The notes under the pieces are model-generated. The model was not told the origin of the DNA and did no database searches. It saw nothing but the letters and a program-made list of their open reading frames with translations. A stretch of DNA of 11,116 nucleotides from Bacillota bacterium (GTDB taxonomy: Bacteria; Bacillota; Clostridia; Lachnospirales; Lachnospiraceae). Positions 1-8,263 of the stretch are shown here, in pieces. Location: contig JAFAEB010000312.1 of NCBI GenBank assembly GCA_023424235.1, forward strand, positions 1 to 11,116, given 5' to 3'. A program made the position numbers and the translations under genes. Each line of letters opens with the position of its first letter. Position 1 is the first letter of the stretch.

Positions 1-1791
1 ATATTCAATAATCTCACCATCACGAAACATAGCAATGGAGTGGCAAAAACGGGTACTAGATAAACGATGGGAGATATAGATTGCAGTTTTATTACCGATT
101 AAAGCATCAAAATCCATATATAATTTGTACTCAGCTAAGGCGTCTAGAGCTGAAGTTGGTTCATCTAAGACCACAATTGGGGCATCTTTATATAAGGCTC
201 TGGCAAGTGCAAGTTTTTGACGTTCGCCTCCAGATAAATCAATACCTTCATCATGTAAAACCTTTAACATTTCAGTCTGAACACCATTTGGCAGTGAGTT
301 AATTTTTTCCTCTAATCCTGCCTTAACTAAGCAGTTATGAGAGACTTTAATATCCGTCTCTTCTGGTGTCTTCATAGATACATTTTCACTGATTGGAAAT
401 GCAAATAAATTAATATCTTGAAATACAGGAGCAAGTAAACTCTGATAGGAGGCTAAATCATATTCCTTAATATCAACACCATTTAGTAGGATACGCCCTG
501 TAGTTGGCTCGTATAAGCGACACAATAATTTTATAAATGTAGTTTTGCCAGCACCATTTAAACCGACAACAGCCAGTCGTCTCCCAGCTTCTAAAGTTAT
601 ATTGATGTTTTTTAGGGCATAGCGATTGCTATTCTCATATTGGAAGGATACATTTTCAAATACAAATTCATATCTACCTTCTTTATTAGGAAGAAATGGT
701 CTTTTTACTACATCATTGTCTTCAGGATACTCAACAAAGGTTCGAAAGTCATTTATCTGTAAACTTTGCTTACGGATTTCAGCAATATTATCTAGTACTT
801 CAGATACGGTACTCTGAAAGGTCTTAATCGTTCCAAAATACATTAAGCAATTGGCAATGGATAAATCCCTATATAACACAGAGTATATGAGGGCAGCAAA
901 GAGAAGTCCTTCTTGTAAAAGACCGATAAGCTGATTCAGTACATTACATTTCATCCATCTATTTTTAGATTCTACAATTTTTTCATGAGCTTCATTATGA
1001 TGAAGGATTTGCTTCTGGTGTAACCAGTTTTTCATATGAAAGAGACGAATATCTTTACCAAATTCAAAATTTGTAGTGATACGATCCATGTAACCTAGCT
1101 TTCTCCAATGTTTTGCTAAGGCGTCCCATGTTTTTTCTTTATCTATTTTTTTTGTTTTATCTACTAGTAAAAAATGAAGAAAGGACAGAATTGCCATTAC
1201 TATAACAAGGGCAGGATGTAGGGTAAATATTATGGCAGAGGAAGCAATAATCGTAACCATGCTAATCGTAACACGGCGAAAGGAATGCATCATACCTTCA
1301 ATACCATTATTATTACCACCAGTAGCTTGTCCAGCCTTTTCCATAGCATCTAACATATCAGGTGATTCTAAATGCTCATATCGTAAGGTCAGAGCTTTTT
1401 TCATTCGTAAGGATATAAATTTAACCCTAGCATGAATAAATCTCCACCAAACTTCACTATTTATAAAGGTATTGAGTGCTAGAAATAGGACTTGAATTAG
1501 AAATGAGATGAATACAATTAGAAGTAAATCTTCTAGGGTTTTATTTTTTTCTACTACTTCAATAATATATTTTGGTATAACAACCCAAATAAAACTCATA
1601 GAAGATTGGGCTAAAGCTCCAAGAACTAGAAGAGGTATTAGGGGTTTTTGATAGCGAAAAGTTCCTTTCATAACATAGGTCATGTTCTGAAAGGTATTGT
1701 ATTTTTTCGTATGTTTTAGCTGTTTTTTATCTTGTTCGTTATTTAATAACTTCTTGCTCTTTTGTACTTTTTTATTCTTTATTATGCTCAC
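1..1791 (-). CDS. ABC exporter, fused permease-ATPase (3' end outside window)
   Basis: Reading the minus strand from 1791 gives 597 uninterrupted codons to the window edge. The protein is a type I ABC half-transporter. A lysine-rich cytoplasmic N-terminus of about 45 residues precedes hydrophobic segments near 50-72, 88-110, 174-191, 193-210 and 285-306. The ATPase domain has Walker A GLNGAGKTT (410-418, Lys416), signature LSGGE (519-523), Walker B VVLDEP with Asp543 and catalytic Glu544, a D-loop SALD, and switch His575. All catalytic residues are intact, so one homodimer could work alone, or it may pair with a gene beyond the edge. The start is GTG, chosen because GGGGAGG lies 7 bases upstream and no better ATG exists nearby. 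The C-terminus is missing, probably a few tens of residues at most. It is transcribed divergently from the 2179-5657 exporter operon. Substrate cannot be told from sequence; exporters of this shape move peptides, lipids or drugs. Confidence 0.93.
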   Translation of the reverse strand, partial: MSIIKNKKVQKSKKLLNNEQDKKQLKHTKKYNTFQNMTYVMKGTFRYQKPLIPLLVLGALAQSSMSFIWVVIPKYIIEVVEKNKTLEDLLLIVFISFLIQVLFLALNTFINSEVWWRFIHARVKFISLRMKKALTLRYEHLESPDMLDAMEKAGQATGGNNNGIEGMMHSFRRVTISMVTIIASSAIIFTLHPALVIVMAILSFLHFLLVDKTKKIDKEKTWDALAKHWRKLGYMDRITTNFEFGKDIRLFHMKNWLHQKQILHHNEAHEKIVESKNRWMKCNVLNQLIGLLQEGLLFAALIYSVLYRDLSIANCLMYFGTIKTFQSTVSEVLDNIAEIRKQSLQINDFRTFVEYPEDNDVVKRPFLPNKEGRYEFVFENVSFQYENSNRYALKNINITLEAGRRLAVVGLNGAGKTTFIKLLCRLYEPTTGRILLNGVDIKEYDLASYQSLLAPVFQDINLFAFPISENVSMKTPEETDIKVSHNCLVKAGLEEKINSLPNGVQTEMLKVLHDEGIDLSGGERQKLALARALYKDAPIVVLDEPTSALDALAEYKLYMDFDALIGNKTAIYISHRLSSTRFCHSIAMFRDGEIIEY

Positions 1792-1827
1792 GTTATTTCC
1801 TCCCCATTTGAAACAAACATAAGTATA

Positions 1828-1856
1828 ATTCTACCATATTATGTAAGGTATGTCTA
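1828..1856 (-). promoter_or_regulatory. Putative sigma-A promoter of the minus-strand exporter
   Basis: On the minus strand, TAGACA (1856-1851, five of six to TTGACA) is followed after exactly 17 bases by TAGAAT (1833-1828, five of six to TATAAT). The -10 box lies 36 bases before the GTG start, giving a short leader that includes the GGGGAGG ribosome site. Found by eye; no transcript data. Confidence 0.55.
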
Positions 1857-1965
1857 TTAGACTTTTGTTTCTTTATTTCGATAAATTCCGATAAAAATCA
1901 GAAAGAATGTATGTTACCTTTTCATTTCGTTATTTAGTTAATCATTATATAATTTTGAATAATGG

Positions 1966-1994
1966 TTGGAATCATGTTAAGTTAATGGTATAAT
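1966..1994 (+). promoter_or_regulatory. Putative sigma-A promoter of the exporter operon
   Basis: TTGGAA (1966-1971, four of six) and a perfect TATAAT (1989-1994) are separated by 17 bases. It would drive the 2179-5657 operon with an untranslated leader of about 175 bases. Confidence 0.55.
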
Positions 1995-2178
1995 TTACAG
2001 CGAGTGTTTTGTAAGTTAATGAGATAGTTAAATGATTAAAAGATAAATGTAGATAAAATAAATAGATAAAATGAAACGTATAAAGAATAGAATTAACAAA
2101 TAAAGAGTTGATAATCATAGAATTAATAAGCAACATAAATGACTAAAAAATATGAATGACAGGATGGAGATTAAAATC

Positions 2179-3909
2179 ATGAAAAATATTAGTAGATTTT
2201 TAAAACCATATACAAAGCTATTAATTATTGGGCCAACGTTTAAACTACTAGAAGCAATATTAGAACTCTTTTTACCATTTTTAATGGCAAAGGTTATCGA
2301 TATTGGAGTTGCTAATCAAGATAAAGGCTATATTATTCGAACGGGTATATGGATGCTACTTATTGCAGTGCTAGGAGTCGTATTTGCACTGATATGTCAA
2401 TATAGTGCTTCTCTAGTATCTCAAGGTGTAGGAACAGATATAAGAAATGCATTGTTTGCCCATATAGGATCTTTAAGTAATGCAGAAATTGATTCACTTG
2501 GGACCTCTTCCTTGGTCAATCGTATCACAAATGACGTGAATCAATTACAGTTAGCAGTAGCAATGTTAATAAGACTAGTAATTCGAGCGCCTTTTCTATG
2601 TATTGGTGGCTTAGTAATGTCTTTTATAATTGATCCTAGCTTATCTATCATTGTAGTATTTGTACTACCTATATTTATTTTAATTTTACTTCTTACGATG
2701 AAAAAGACGATTCCATATTATAAAATTGTACAAGGTAATTTAGATAAAATAGCCTTAATTCTTCGTGAAAATTTAAGTGGGATTCGCGTAATACGAGCAT
2801 TTACACGTAGTAATTATGAGAAAGAACGATTTAATAAATCAAACAAAGAATATGAAGGGAATGCAATAAAGGTTGGTAGGGTGTCAGCACTACTAAACCC
2901 TTTAACAAGTCTTGTTATGAATTTCTCTATTGGAGCCATTATCTGGTTTGGTGGTATAAGAGTAAATAGTGGCAATATGACTACAGGTGGTGTAATCGCA
3001 TTTATCGGTTACGTGACGCAAATACTGGCAGCTTTAATCGTAATCTCAAATTTAGTTGTAATATTTACGAAAGCCTATGCTTCTTTGCTAAGAGTAAATG
3101 AAGTGTTTGAAACAAAGACAAGTATTGTAGATAGTAGTGAATTCGCAACAGGTAAGGACTCTGATTATATGGTGGAATTTAAACAAGCATCTATGTCCTA
3201 TAAGAAAGGTGCTAACTTAAGTATTAAGAATATCTCCTTTAAGGTAAAAAAAGGAGAGAGTGTTGGAATTATAGGAGGAACCGGATCTGGTAAGTCTAGT
3301 TTGGTACAGCTCATTCCAAGATTTTATGATACCATGGATGGGGAAGTACTGATAAAAGGCATTAACGTAAGAAATTATAAACTAGAGCAATTAAGTAAAA
3401 TGATAAGTATCGTACCTCAAAAGTCTGTACTTTTTACAGGTACCATCGCATCGAATATAAAAATGGGCAAAGAAGAGATTACAATAAAGGATATAAAAGT
3501 AGCTTGTGATATGGCTATGGCCAGTGAGTTTATTGATAAATTACCAGAGGGTTATGAAACGAAGGTAAATCGTGGTGGAGTTAATTTCTCAGGTGGACAA
3601 CGTCAGCGTTTAGCCATCGCTAGAGCTCTTGTTACAAATCCTGAAATTCTAATATTAGATGATAGCTTTAATGCCCTTGACTATGTAACGGATGCAAAGC
3701 TTAGAAAAGCTTTAAAAGAGAATAGAGGGGATTTGACAACCTTTATTGTGTCACAAAGAGCAAGTACCATAAAAGATTGTGATCAAATTATTGTTTTAAA
3801 TGAAGGGGAAATTGTTGGCATTGGTAGCCATGAAACACTACTTCCTATTTGTGATGTTTATAGGGAAATATGTGAGTCCCAAGAAATTATAGAAAGGGAG
3901 GTGGGCTAA
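2179..3909 (+). CDS. Heterodimeric ABC exporter, degenerate-site subunit
   Basis: A 576-residue half-transporter: six predicted membrane helices in about the first 310 residues, then an ATPase domain. Walker A is GGTGSGKSS (366-374, Lys372) and the signature is FSGGQ (470-474). The Walker B catalytic position is Asp (D494-D495, in LILDDS) instead of Glu, and the switch histidine is Gln526 (VSQRAS). This Asp/Gln pair is the known mark of the subunit carrying the non-hydrolysing nucleotide site in TM287/288-like exporters. The ATG at 2179 is chosen because GGAG at 2166-2169 is well spaced. The upstream in-frame ATGs at 2152 and 2164 lack a ribosome site, and the N-terminus MKNISRFLKPY fits the family. 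Its stop TAA overlaps the next ATG by one base (TAATG), implying translational coupling. Such exporters usually handle drugs, lipids or peptides; the substrate here is unknown. Confidence 0.94.
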   Translation: MKNISRFLKPYTKLLIIGPTFKLLEAILELFLPFLMAKVIDIGVANQDKGYIIRTGIWMLLIAVLGVVFALICQYSASLVSQGVGTDIRNALFAHIGSLSNAEIDSLGTSSLVNRITNDVNQLQLAVAMLIRLVIRAPFLCIGGLVMSFIIDPSLSIIVVFVLPIFILILLLTMKKTIPYYKIVQGNLDKIALILRENLSGIRVIRAFTRSNYEKERFNKSNKEYEGNAIKVGRVSALLNPLTSLVMNFSIGAIIWFGGIRVNSGNMTTGGVIAFIGYVTQILAALIVISNLVVIFTKAYASLLRVNEVFETKTSIVDSSEFATGKDSDYMVEFKQASMSYKKGANLSIKNISFKVKKGESVGIIGGTGSGKSSLVQLIPRFYDTMDGEVLIKGINVRNYKLEQLSKMISIVPQKSVLFTGTIASNIKMGKEEITIKDIKVACDMAMASEFIDKLPEGYETKVNRGGVNFSGGQRQRLAIARALVTNPEILILDDSFNALDYVTDAKLRKALKENRGDLTTFIVSQRASTIKDCDQIIVLNEGEIVGIGSHETLLPICDVYREICESQEIIEREVG

Positions 3910-5657
3910 TGAATCAATCAGTCTTATTTAGGTTATGGAATTATATTGGAAAGTATAAAAAATTACTTATTGGTGTATTTATCTGTGCTTTTATTGGCAA
4001 TACCTTGTCTATCTTTACTCCGCTGTTAACAGGTAAAGCCATTGACTATATTATTGGTGTTGACCAGGTAGATTTTAAGGGTCTAGCAGGAATTGTACTA
4101 TTATTATTTGTATTTTATATTATAAGTAGTGGATTTATCTGGCTTATGTCTGTAATTAGTAATGTAGCAGCAAACCATACGATCTTTGATTTAAGAAGAG
4201 ATGCCTTTAACAAATTAAATAAATTACCTCTTAAATATTTTGATAATAACATGCATGGAGATATCATTAGTCGTTTGACCAATGATATTGATGCGATATC
4301 GGAAGGTCTATTTCAAGGAATTACACAAATTATTTCTGCCAGTGTAATTATAATCGGATGCTTTGTATTTATGTTAACGATTAGCCCATTAATTACTTTA
4401 ATCGTTATACTCATAACACCTCTGTGTTTTCTAATCGCATCTTTTATTGCAAAGCATTCTAGAAAGATGTATAGCGAACAATCCAAGTTAGTTGGTGAAC
4501 TAAATGGACATGTAGAGGAGATGATAGGTAATCAAAAGCTAGTAAAAGCCTTTGGATATGAAGATAAAACCTATGAGGATTTTCGTGAAATAAATAAACG
4601 TTTGTATTACGCTGGACAAAAAGCACAGTGGTATTCCTCTATGACGAATCCGACGACTAGGCTTATTAATAACATAGCTTATGTAGCCGTTACCATCGTA
4701 GGTGCATTTATGGCACTAGGCAGTAAATTAAGCGTTGGTAATATTGCAAGTTTTATAACTTATTCGAACCAATTTGCGAAACCTATTAATGAAATTACAT
4801 CAATAACCTCACAGATTCAAGCTGCACTTGCTTCTGCTCATCGAATCTTTGCTTTATTAGATGAGGAAGAGGAACAAGAGCTTGAGCTTAGTCAGAATGA
4901 AAAATTAGATGGTAAAGCTAGCTCTTTACAAGGAATTGTAGAGTTTAGTCATGTAAATTTTTCATATAGAGAGGATGTACCACTTATTAAAGACTTTAAT
5001 TTAAATGTGGAAAAAGGCCGTATGATAGCAATTGTAGGGCCTACGGGTTCCGGTAAAACTACTTTAGTTAACTTATTAATGAGATTCTATGATATAAATT
5101 CTGGAAGCATAAAAATAGATGGTATGAATATATATCATATGGATAGGGAAGAATTAAGACGTTCAATTGGAATGGTTTTACAAGACAGCTGGTTATTCCA
5201 TGGAAGTGTTCACGATAACATTGCTTATGGTAAGGAAAATGCTACAAGAGAAGAAGTGATACAAGCATCAAAGAAAGCAATGGCACATGGCTTTATTAAG
5301 CGTTTAAAGGATGGATATGATACCATAATCGATCCAGATGGTAACAATTTATCTCAAGGTGAAAAACAGCTATTAACCATAGCAAGAGTTATGCTTATGG
5401 ACCCTAATATACTAATCTTAGATGAAGCAACAAGTAGTATTGATACACGTTCTGAAATTAATATACAAAAGGCATTTAAAAGAATGATGGAAGGTAGAAC
5501 AAGCTTTATTATTGCTCATAGACTTTCCACTATTAAAGAAGCAGATACCATATTGGTATTAAAAGATGGTAATGTAATAGAGCAAGGCTCTCATAATGAG
5601 CTTCTTCATGAGGAGGGATTTTATCATACTCTATACCATAGCCAATTTTCAGTGTAA
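3909..5657 (+). CDS. Heterodimeric ABC exporter, catalytic subunit
   Basis: A 582-residue partner of the preceding gene. Six predicted helices are followed by an ATPase domain with Walker A GPTGSGKTT (377-385, Lys383), intact Walker B Asp505 with catalytic Glu506 (ILDEATSS), and switch His537 (IAHRLST). Its signature is LSQGE (481-485) instead of LSGGQ. In the ABC dimer the signature of one subunit completes the ATP site of the other, so this altered signature faces the degenerate Walker B of the upstream subunit, while this subunit's own intact site is completed by the partner's FSGGQ. The design is one dead and one active site, as in TM287/288 (TM288 also has LSQG). The start is ATG at 3909 within TAATG, with GGGAGGTG just upstream. 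No terminator is seen before the next gene. Confidence 0.95.
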   Translation: MNQSVLFRLWNYIGKYKKLLIGVFICAFIGNTLSIFTPLLTGKAIDYIIGVDQVDFKGLAGIVLLLFVFYIISSGFIWLMSVISNVAANHTIFDLRRDAFNKLNKLPLKYFDNNMHGDIISRLTNDIDAISEGLFQGITQIISASVIIIGCFVFMLTISPLITLIVILITPLCFLIASFIAKHSRKMYSEQSKLVGELNGHVEEMIGNQKLVKAFGYEDKTYEDFREINKRLYYAGQKAQWYSSMTNPTTRLINNIAYVAVTIVGAFMALGSKLSVGNIASFITYSNQFAKPINEITSITSQIQAALASAHRIFALLDEEEEQELELSQNEKLDGKASSLQGIVEFSHVNFSYREDVPLIKDFNLNVEKGRMIAIVGPTGSGKTTLVNLLMRFYDINSGSIKIDGMNIYHMDREELRRSIGMVLQDSWLFHGSVHDNIAYGKENATREEVIQASKKAMAHGFIKRLKDGYDTIIDPDGNNLSQGEKQLLTIARVMLMDPNILILDEATSSIDTRSEINIQKAFKRMMEGRTSFIIAHRLSTIKEADTILVLKDGNVIEQGSHNELLHEEGFYHTLYHSQFSV

Positions 5658-5663
5658 TAGTTT

Positions 5664-5728
5664 TGAAATATATTTGACACAGGATTACCATATTCGTCCA
5701 TTACCTTAACAGTAGGTTATATATTTCA
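5664..5728. repeat. 10-bp inverted repeat around the exporter/transpeptidase junction
   Basis: TGAAATATAT (5664-5673) is exactly complementary to ATATATTTCA (5719-5728), with 45 bases between. The arms are AT-only apart from one G/C pair each, so chance is possible. The interval contains a perfect TTGACA (5674-5679), but only a poor -10 (TCCATT) lies 17 bases on. No T-run follows, so it is not a terminator. Confidence 0.35.
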
Positions 5729-5745
5729 TAGCAAAGGAGTGATCC

Positions 5746-7446
5746 ATGACGGAATCAAAAAGATTTAAGGTGCAACATATTCTTGTACTGAGTTTTCTAA
5801 TATTCTTCGGCAGTATGTTATTTATAAAAACCACTGCCAATGCCAATGAGAAAAATCCTTATTATATTAAGGTTAATAAACAACAAAATACAGTAACCAT
5901 ATATGAACTAGACGATAAGGGAAAGTATAGCATACCAATAAAAGCTATGACTTGTTCAGTAGGTACTGCCACCCCACTTGGAGTATTCAAAACACCAATT
6001 AAGTATAGGTGGAAATTACTAAATGGAGATGTATGGGGACAATATTCTACTAGAGTAGTAGGAGGAATTTTATTTCATTCTGTTTATTATTATAAATTAG
6101 ACCCTACTACCTTATCCTGGAGTCAATATAATAAGTTAGGAACAACCGCATCACAAGGCTGTATCCGCCTTACGGTGGAAGATGCGAAATGGATATATGA
6201 TAATTGCCCAATTGGTACCACAGTAGAAATCTACAATGATAAGGACCCAGGACCTCTTGGAAAACCAGAAAGAATTAAGTTACAAGCTGGAACCGGTTGG
6301 GACCCAACGGATCCAAGTAAGGATAATCCATTTAAGGACAAGAAACCTACGATTAAAGGTGCTAAAAATCTTAAGGTTGAATGGGGTCAAGAGCTTGATT
6401 TACTCTCAGGCATTACAGCTACTTCAACCACAGGCTTTGATATAACTTCTAAGATAAAAGTAGAAGGTGAGGTTAATGTATATCAATTAGGTAAACAAAA
6501 GGTAAAATATACGGTAACCGATGCCATTAATAGAACAGCTGAAAAAACCATAACAATTACAGTTACAGAAATTAAAGCAGCCCCACGATTAGAAGGTGTA
6601 AGTAATCGAGGCGTTAATAGTAGTACTGTAGTTGATAGAGAATTTGCTCTAAAAGGTGTTACTGCTTACTTATCATCAAAGGAATTACCAAGTAGTGCAA
6701 TTGATGTAAAAATTGATAATCAAACAGAAGGGGAATATCATATAACCTATTCCATCACTGCAAGTAATGGACTTAGTACAGTAAAAGAAGCTACATTTTA
6801 TGTGGATCATACTGCACCAATTTTAAGTGGTGTTTCTCATAGAGAACTAACGAAAGAACAATTAGCATTTAGTAAGTCTAAAATGATTAAGCTTTCTTTA
6901 GAAGGAATTACTGTATCAGATGATTACTCATCCATAACAACAGATGATATAAAAGTCACTGTAAAAGCAAAAGAAGATTACGCATTTACAATTACCTATG
7001 TAGTAAAAGATGAGGCTGGTAATGAAACCAAAGAAATAACTCAATTTACTTACTTTGAAGACGTTCGTATTGAAGGGGTATCTAACTATTACAACTTACC
7101 ATATGGGACGAAAATCACGAAACCATTTGTTAGAGAGGGTATAAAAGCTCTTGATAGTGAAGGAAATGATATTACGGATTCTATGGTAGTTACGGTAAGT
7201 AGTTATGTAGATGAAGTCTATAAAGTTACCTATAAAGTAGAAAGTGATGATGGTAAGTTAATTCAAGTTGTATGTTATTTTACAGTTATGCTTGAACCAG
7301 AGATGGAAGATGAGGATACTTATACATCAGAGAGTTATATTGAAGAATTAGAAGACGAAGAAGCTTATCACAAAGAGAGTTCTGATGAAGAGTTAAATGA
7401 TGAACTTGAAGAACTTATAGGTGAAAATACTGATGATGGCAAATAG
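5746..7446 (+). CDS. YkuD-type L,D-transpeptidase with Ig-like repeats and acidic tail
   Basis: 566 residues. A basic N-terminus plus hydrophobic stretch (12-27), followed by Ala-Asn-Ala at 31-33, looks like a signal peptide or anchor. Residues 37-163 form a YkuD catalytic domain: His111 and the nucleophile motif S-Q-G-C-I-R (136-141, Cys139). The usual His of SHGC is Gln, and the gap between His111 and Cys139 is long. The family forms 3-3 cross-links in peptidoglycan or attaches proteins to the wall, acting outside the membrane. A Pro/Asp/Lys linker leads to four repeats of about 75-80 residues (201-277, 279-354, 357-435, 440-516) resembling DUF5011/Big_3 Ig-like domains; the last three open with a GVS[NH] motif. 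The final 50 residues contain 24 Asp/Glu. AAAGGAG at 5733-5739 supports the ATG. It lies 88 bases after the exporter operon with no terminator between, so it may be partly co-transcribed. Confidence 0.9.
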   Translation: MTESKRFKVQHILVLSFLIFFGSMLFIKTTANANEKNPYYIKVNKQQNTVTIYELDDKGKYSIPIKAMTCSVGTATPLGVFKTPIKYRWKLLNGDVWGQYSTRVVGGILFHSVYYYKLDPTTLSWSQYNKLGTTASQGCIRLTVEDAKWIYDNCPIGTTVEIYNDKDPGPLGKPERIKLQAGTGWDPTDPSKDNPFKDKKPTIKGAKNLKVEWGQELDLLSGITATSTTGFDITSKIKVEGEVNVYQLGKQKVKYTVTDAINRTAEKTITITVTEIKAAPRLEGVSNRGVNSSTVVDREFALKGVTAYLSSKELPSSAIDVKIDNQTEGEYHITYSITASNGLSTVKEATFYVDHTAPILSGVSHRELTKEQLAFSKSKMIKLSLEGITVSDDYSSITTDDIKVTVKAKEDYAFTITYVVKDEAGNETKEITQFTYFEDVRIEGVSNYYNLPYGTKITKPFVREGIKALDSEGNDITDSMVVTVSSYVDEVYKVTYKVESDDGKLIQVVCYFTVMLEPEMEDEDTYTSESYIEELEDEEAYHKESSDEELNDELEELIGENTDDGK

Positions 7447-7590
7447 TAAGGCAAAGATAATTTTGACCTAAATCACCCATTGACTCTAGCGCTTAATATG
7501 GTATTGAGAAATAATAACTTTTGCTTACAGTAAGATTATAAAAAAATGTATAGCTAAATAAGCTAAGAAAAAGATAAACGTTCCAAATAT

Positions 7591-7664
7591 AAAGCACTTA
7601 TTTAACCTTTGATATGTCTGTGTTAAGCAGACAGTCATATCACTTTGTTAATAAGTGCTTTTTT
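7591..7664. terminator. Branched bidirectional terminator between converging genes
   Basis: Outer arms 7591-7606 (AAAGCACTTATTTAAC) and 7647-7661 pair over 15 bp with one bulged T. Inside, GATATGTCTG (7611-7620) pairs with CAGAC and ATATC (7628-7632 and 7637-7641), interrupted by a 4-base bulge. On the plus strand the stem ends in six T (7659-7664), terminating the transpeptidase gene. On the minus strand the stem is followed by TTTATATTT, a weaker tract, which may serve the converging zinc-ribbon gene. Confidence 0.85.
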
Positions 7665-7669
7665 CGTAT

Positions 7670-8116
7670 TTATAATGGATTTCCACAAGCTTTGCAATAC
7701 CTTGCATCTTCGTCATTAAGTTCTTTGCATGCTCCACATCGGATTTTTATAACTTCTTTTTCAGTTGATGGTTTCACTAAGTCATCAATAATATCAATGT
7801 TGCTAATGACATCATTAATCATACCACCTTTTGCTTCATGAAAAGGTTTTAAGTCTTCTCTAGCCTTATCAGGATCTAGTATAACACCTGAACCAGCCGC
7901 ACCTTTAGCACCAATATTAGTAAGGACTGCACCAATTATCATAAGTAGCATACCAAGAGGTGCATTGGTAAAGGAAAAACTTCTACTACTAGCAAAAGGT
8001 GAATTAACAGCAGCAAAACCTGCAAAGAATACGGACATAAATAATAAAAATCCAACTATCATACAAGCCATTCCGATATAATAGGTTACTTTTCTTTCTT
8101 TTGAAATTTTAGACAT
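7670..8116 (-). CDS. Small membrane protein with C-terminal zinc ribbon
   Basis: 148 residues. Two hydrophobic helices (about 11-36 and 52-70) are joined by a short Ser/Phe-rich loop. A charged linker (about 78-122) leads to a C-terminal zinc ribbon with C127-x2-C130-x10-C141-x2-C144, ending in ACGNPL. The four cysteines fit a single zinc site of the rubredoxin-like zinc-ribbon type common at the ends of Firmicute membrane proteins. With two helices both termini would lie on the same, probably cytoplasmic, side. The ATG has GGAGGGG (minus strand, 8127-8121) a few bases upstream. It converges with the transpeptidase gene, sharing the terminator at 7591-7664, and stands alone as a single-gene unit. 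Function is unknown: a zinc ribbon may bind protein or nucleic acid, and nothing here says which. Confidence 0.85.
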   Translation of the reverse strand: MSKISKERKVTYYIGMACMIVGFLLFMSVFFAGFAAVNSPFASSRSFSFTNAPLGMLLMIIGAVLTNIGAKGAAGSGVILDPDKAREDLKPFHEAKGGMINDVISNIDIIDDLVKPSTEKEVIKIRCGACKELNDEDARYCKACGNPL

Positions 8117-8143
8117 AGGACCCCTCCATTTATATTTATTGTG

Positions 8144-8172
8144 ATAATAATATGTTTCTTATTGTTAGTTAA
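8144..8172 (-). promoter_or_regulatory. Putative promoter of the zinc-ribbon gene
   Basis: On the minus strand TTAACT (8172-8167, four of six) and TATTAT (8149-8144, five of six) are 17 bases apart, 27 bases before the ATG. The -35 box lies inside the first copy of the repeated dyad at 8165-8188, which could make that dyad an operator. Confidence 0.45.
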
Positions 8173-8222
8173 GTTTTCTATGAACTAATTTTTTTCATAT
8201 TAGTTAAGTTTCTATGAACTAA
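8165..8222. repeat. Two tandem copies of a 23/24-bp dyad, TTAGTT...AACTAA
   Basis: Copy 1 is 8165-8188 and copy 2 is 8200-8222. They are identical except for one extra T in copy 1. Each begins TTAGTT and ends AACTAA, forming a 6-bp inverted repeat around an 11- or 12-base centre. Start-to-start distance is 35 bases, about three helical turns, so two bound proteins would sit on nearly the same face. Confidence 0.7.
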
Positions 8223-8263
8223 TGTTATTTTCTTATAGATGCTAGTATAAGTTTAATAAGTAA

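Larger units (their letters stand above)
1792..2178. other. Divergent intergenic region
   Basis: This 387-base AT-rich gap separates two divergent exporter loci. It holds one promoter candidate per direction and no convincing ORF. The plus-strand leader from about 2000 to 2178 is long and purine-rich, with short direct repeats (TAGATAAAAT twice near 2050-2074, TAGAATTAA twice near 2090-2126). I see no recognisable riboswitch, no rho-independent terminator and no MarR-type regulator gene, which often sits beside such exporters. Confidence 0.6.

Noticed and set aside
81..1435. Short plus-strand open frames (81-302, 626-817, 1232-1435)
   Set aside because: They lie opposite the continuous minus-strand exporter gene, lack ribosome sites, and their products resemble nothing.
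2152..2178. ATG at 2152 or 2164 as start of the first heterodimer subunit
   Set aside because: No Shine-Dalgarno precedes them, whereas GGAG is well placed for the ATG at 2179, and the shorter N-terminus fits the family.
6236..6445. Plus-strand frame inside the transpeptidase gene
   Set aside because: It is a +1 shadow of the repeat-coding region with no ribosome site.
7447..7590. A promoter near TTGACT (7480s) after the transpeptidase gene
   Set aside because: The -10 match is poor and no plus-strand gene follows before the terminator.
7614..7841. Plus-strand frame opposite the zinc-ribbon gene
   Set aside because: It overlaps the terminator and the better-supported minus-strand gene with four ordered cysteines and a ribosome site.
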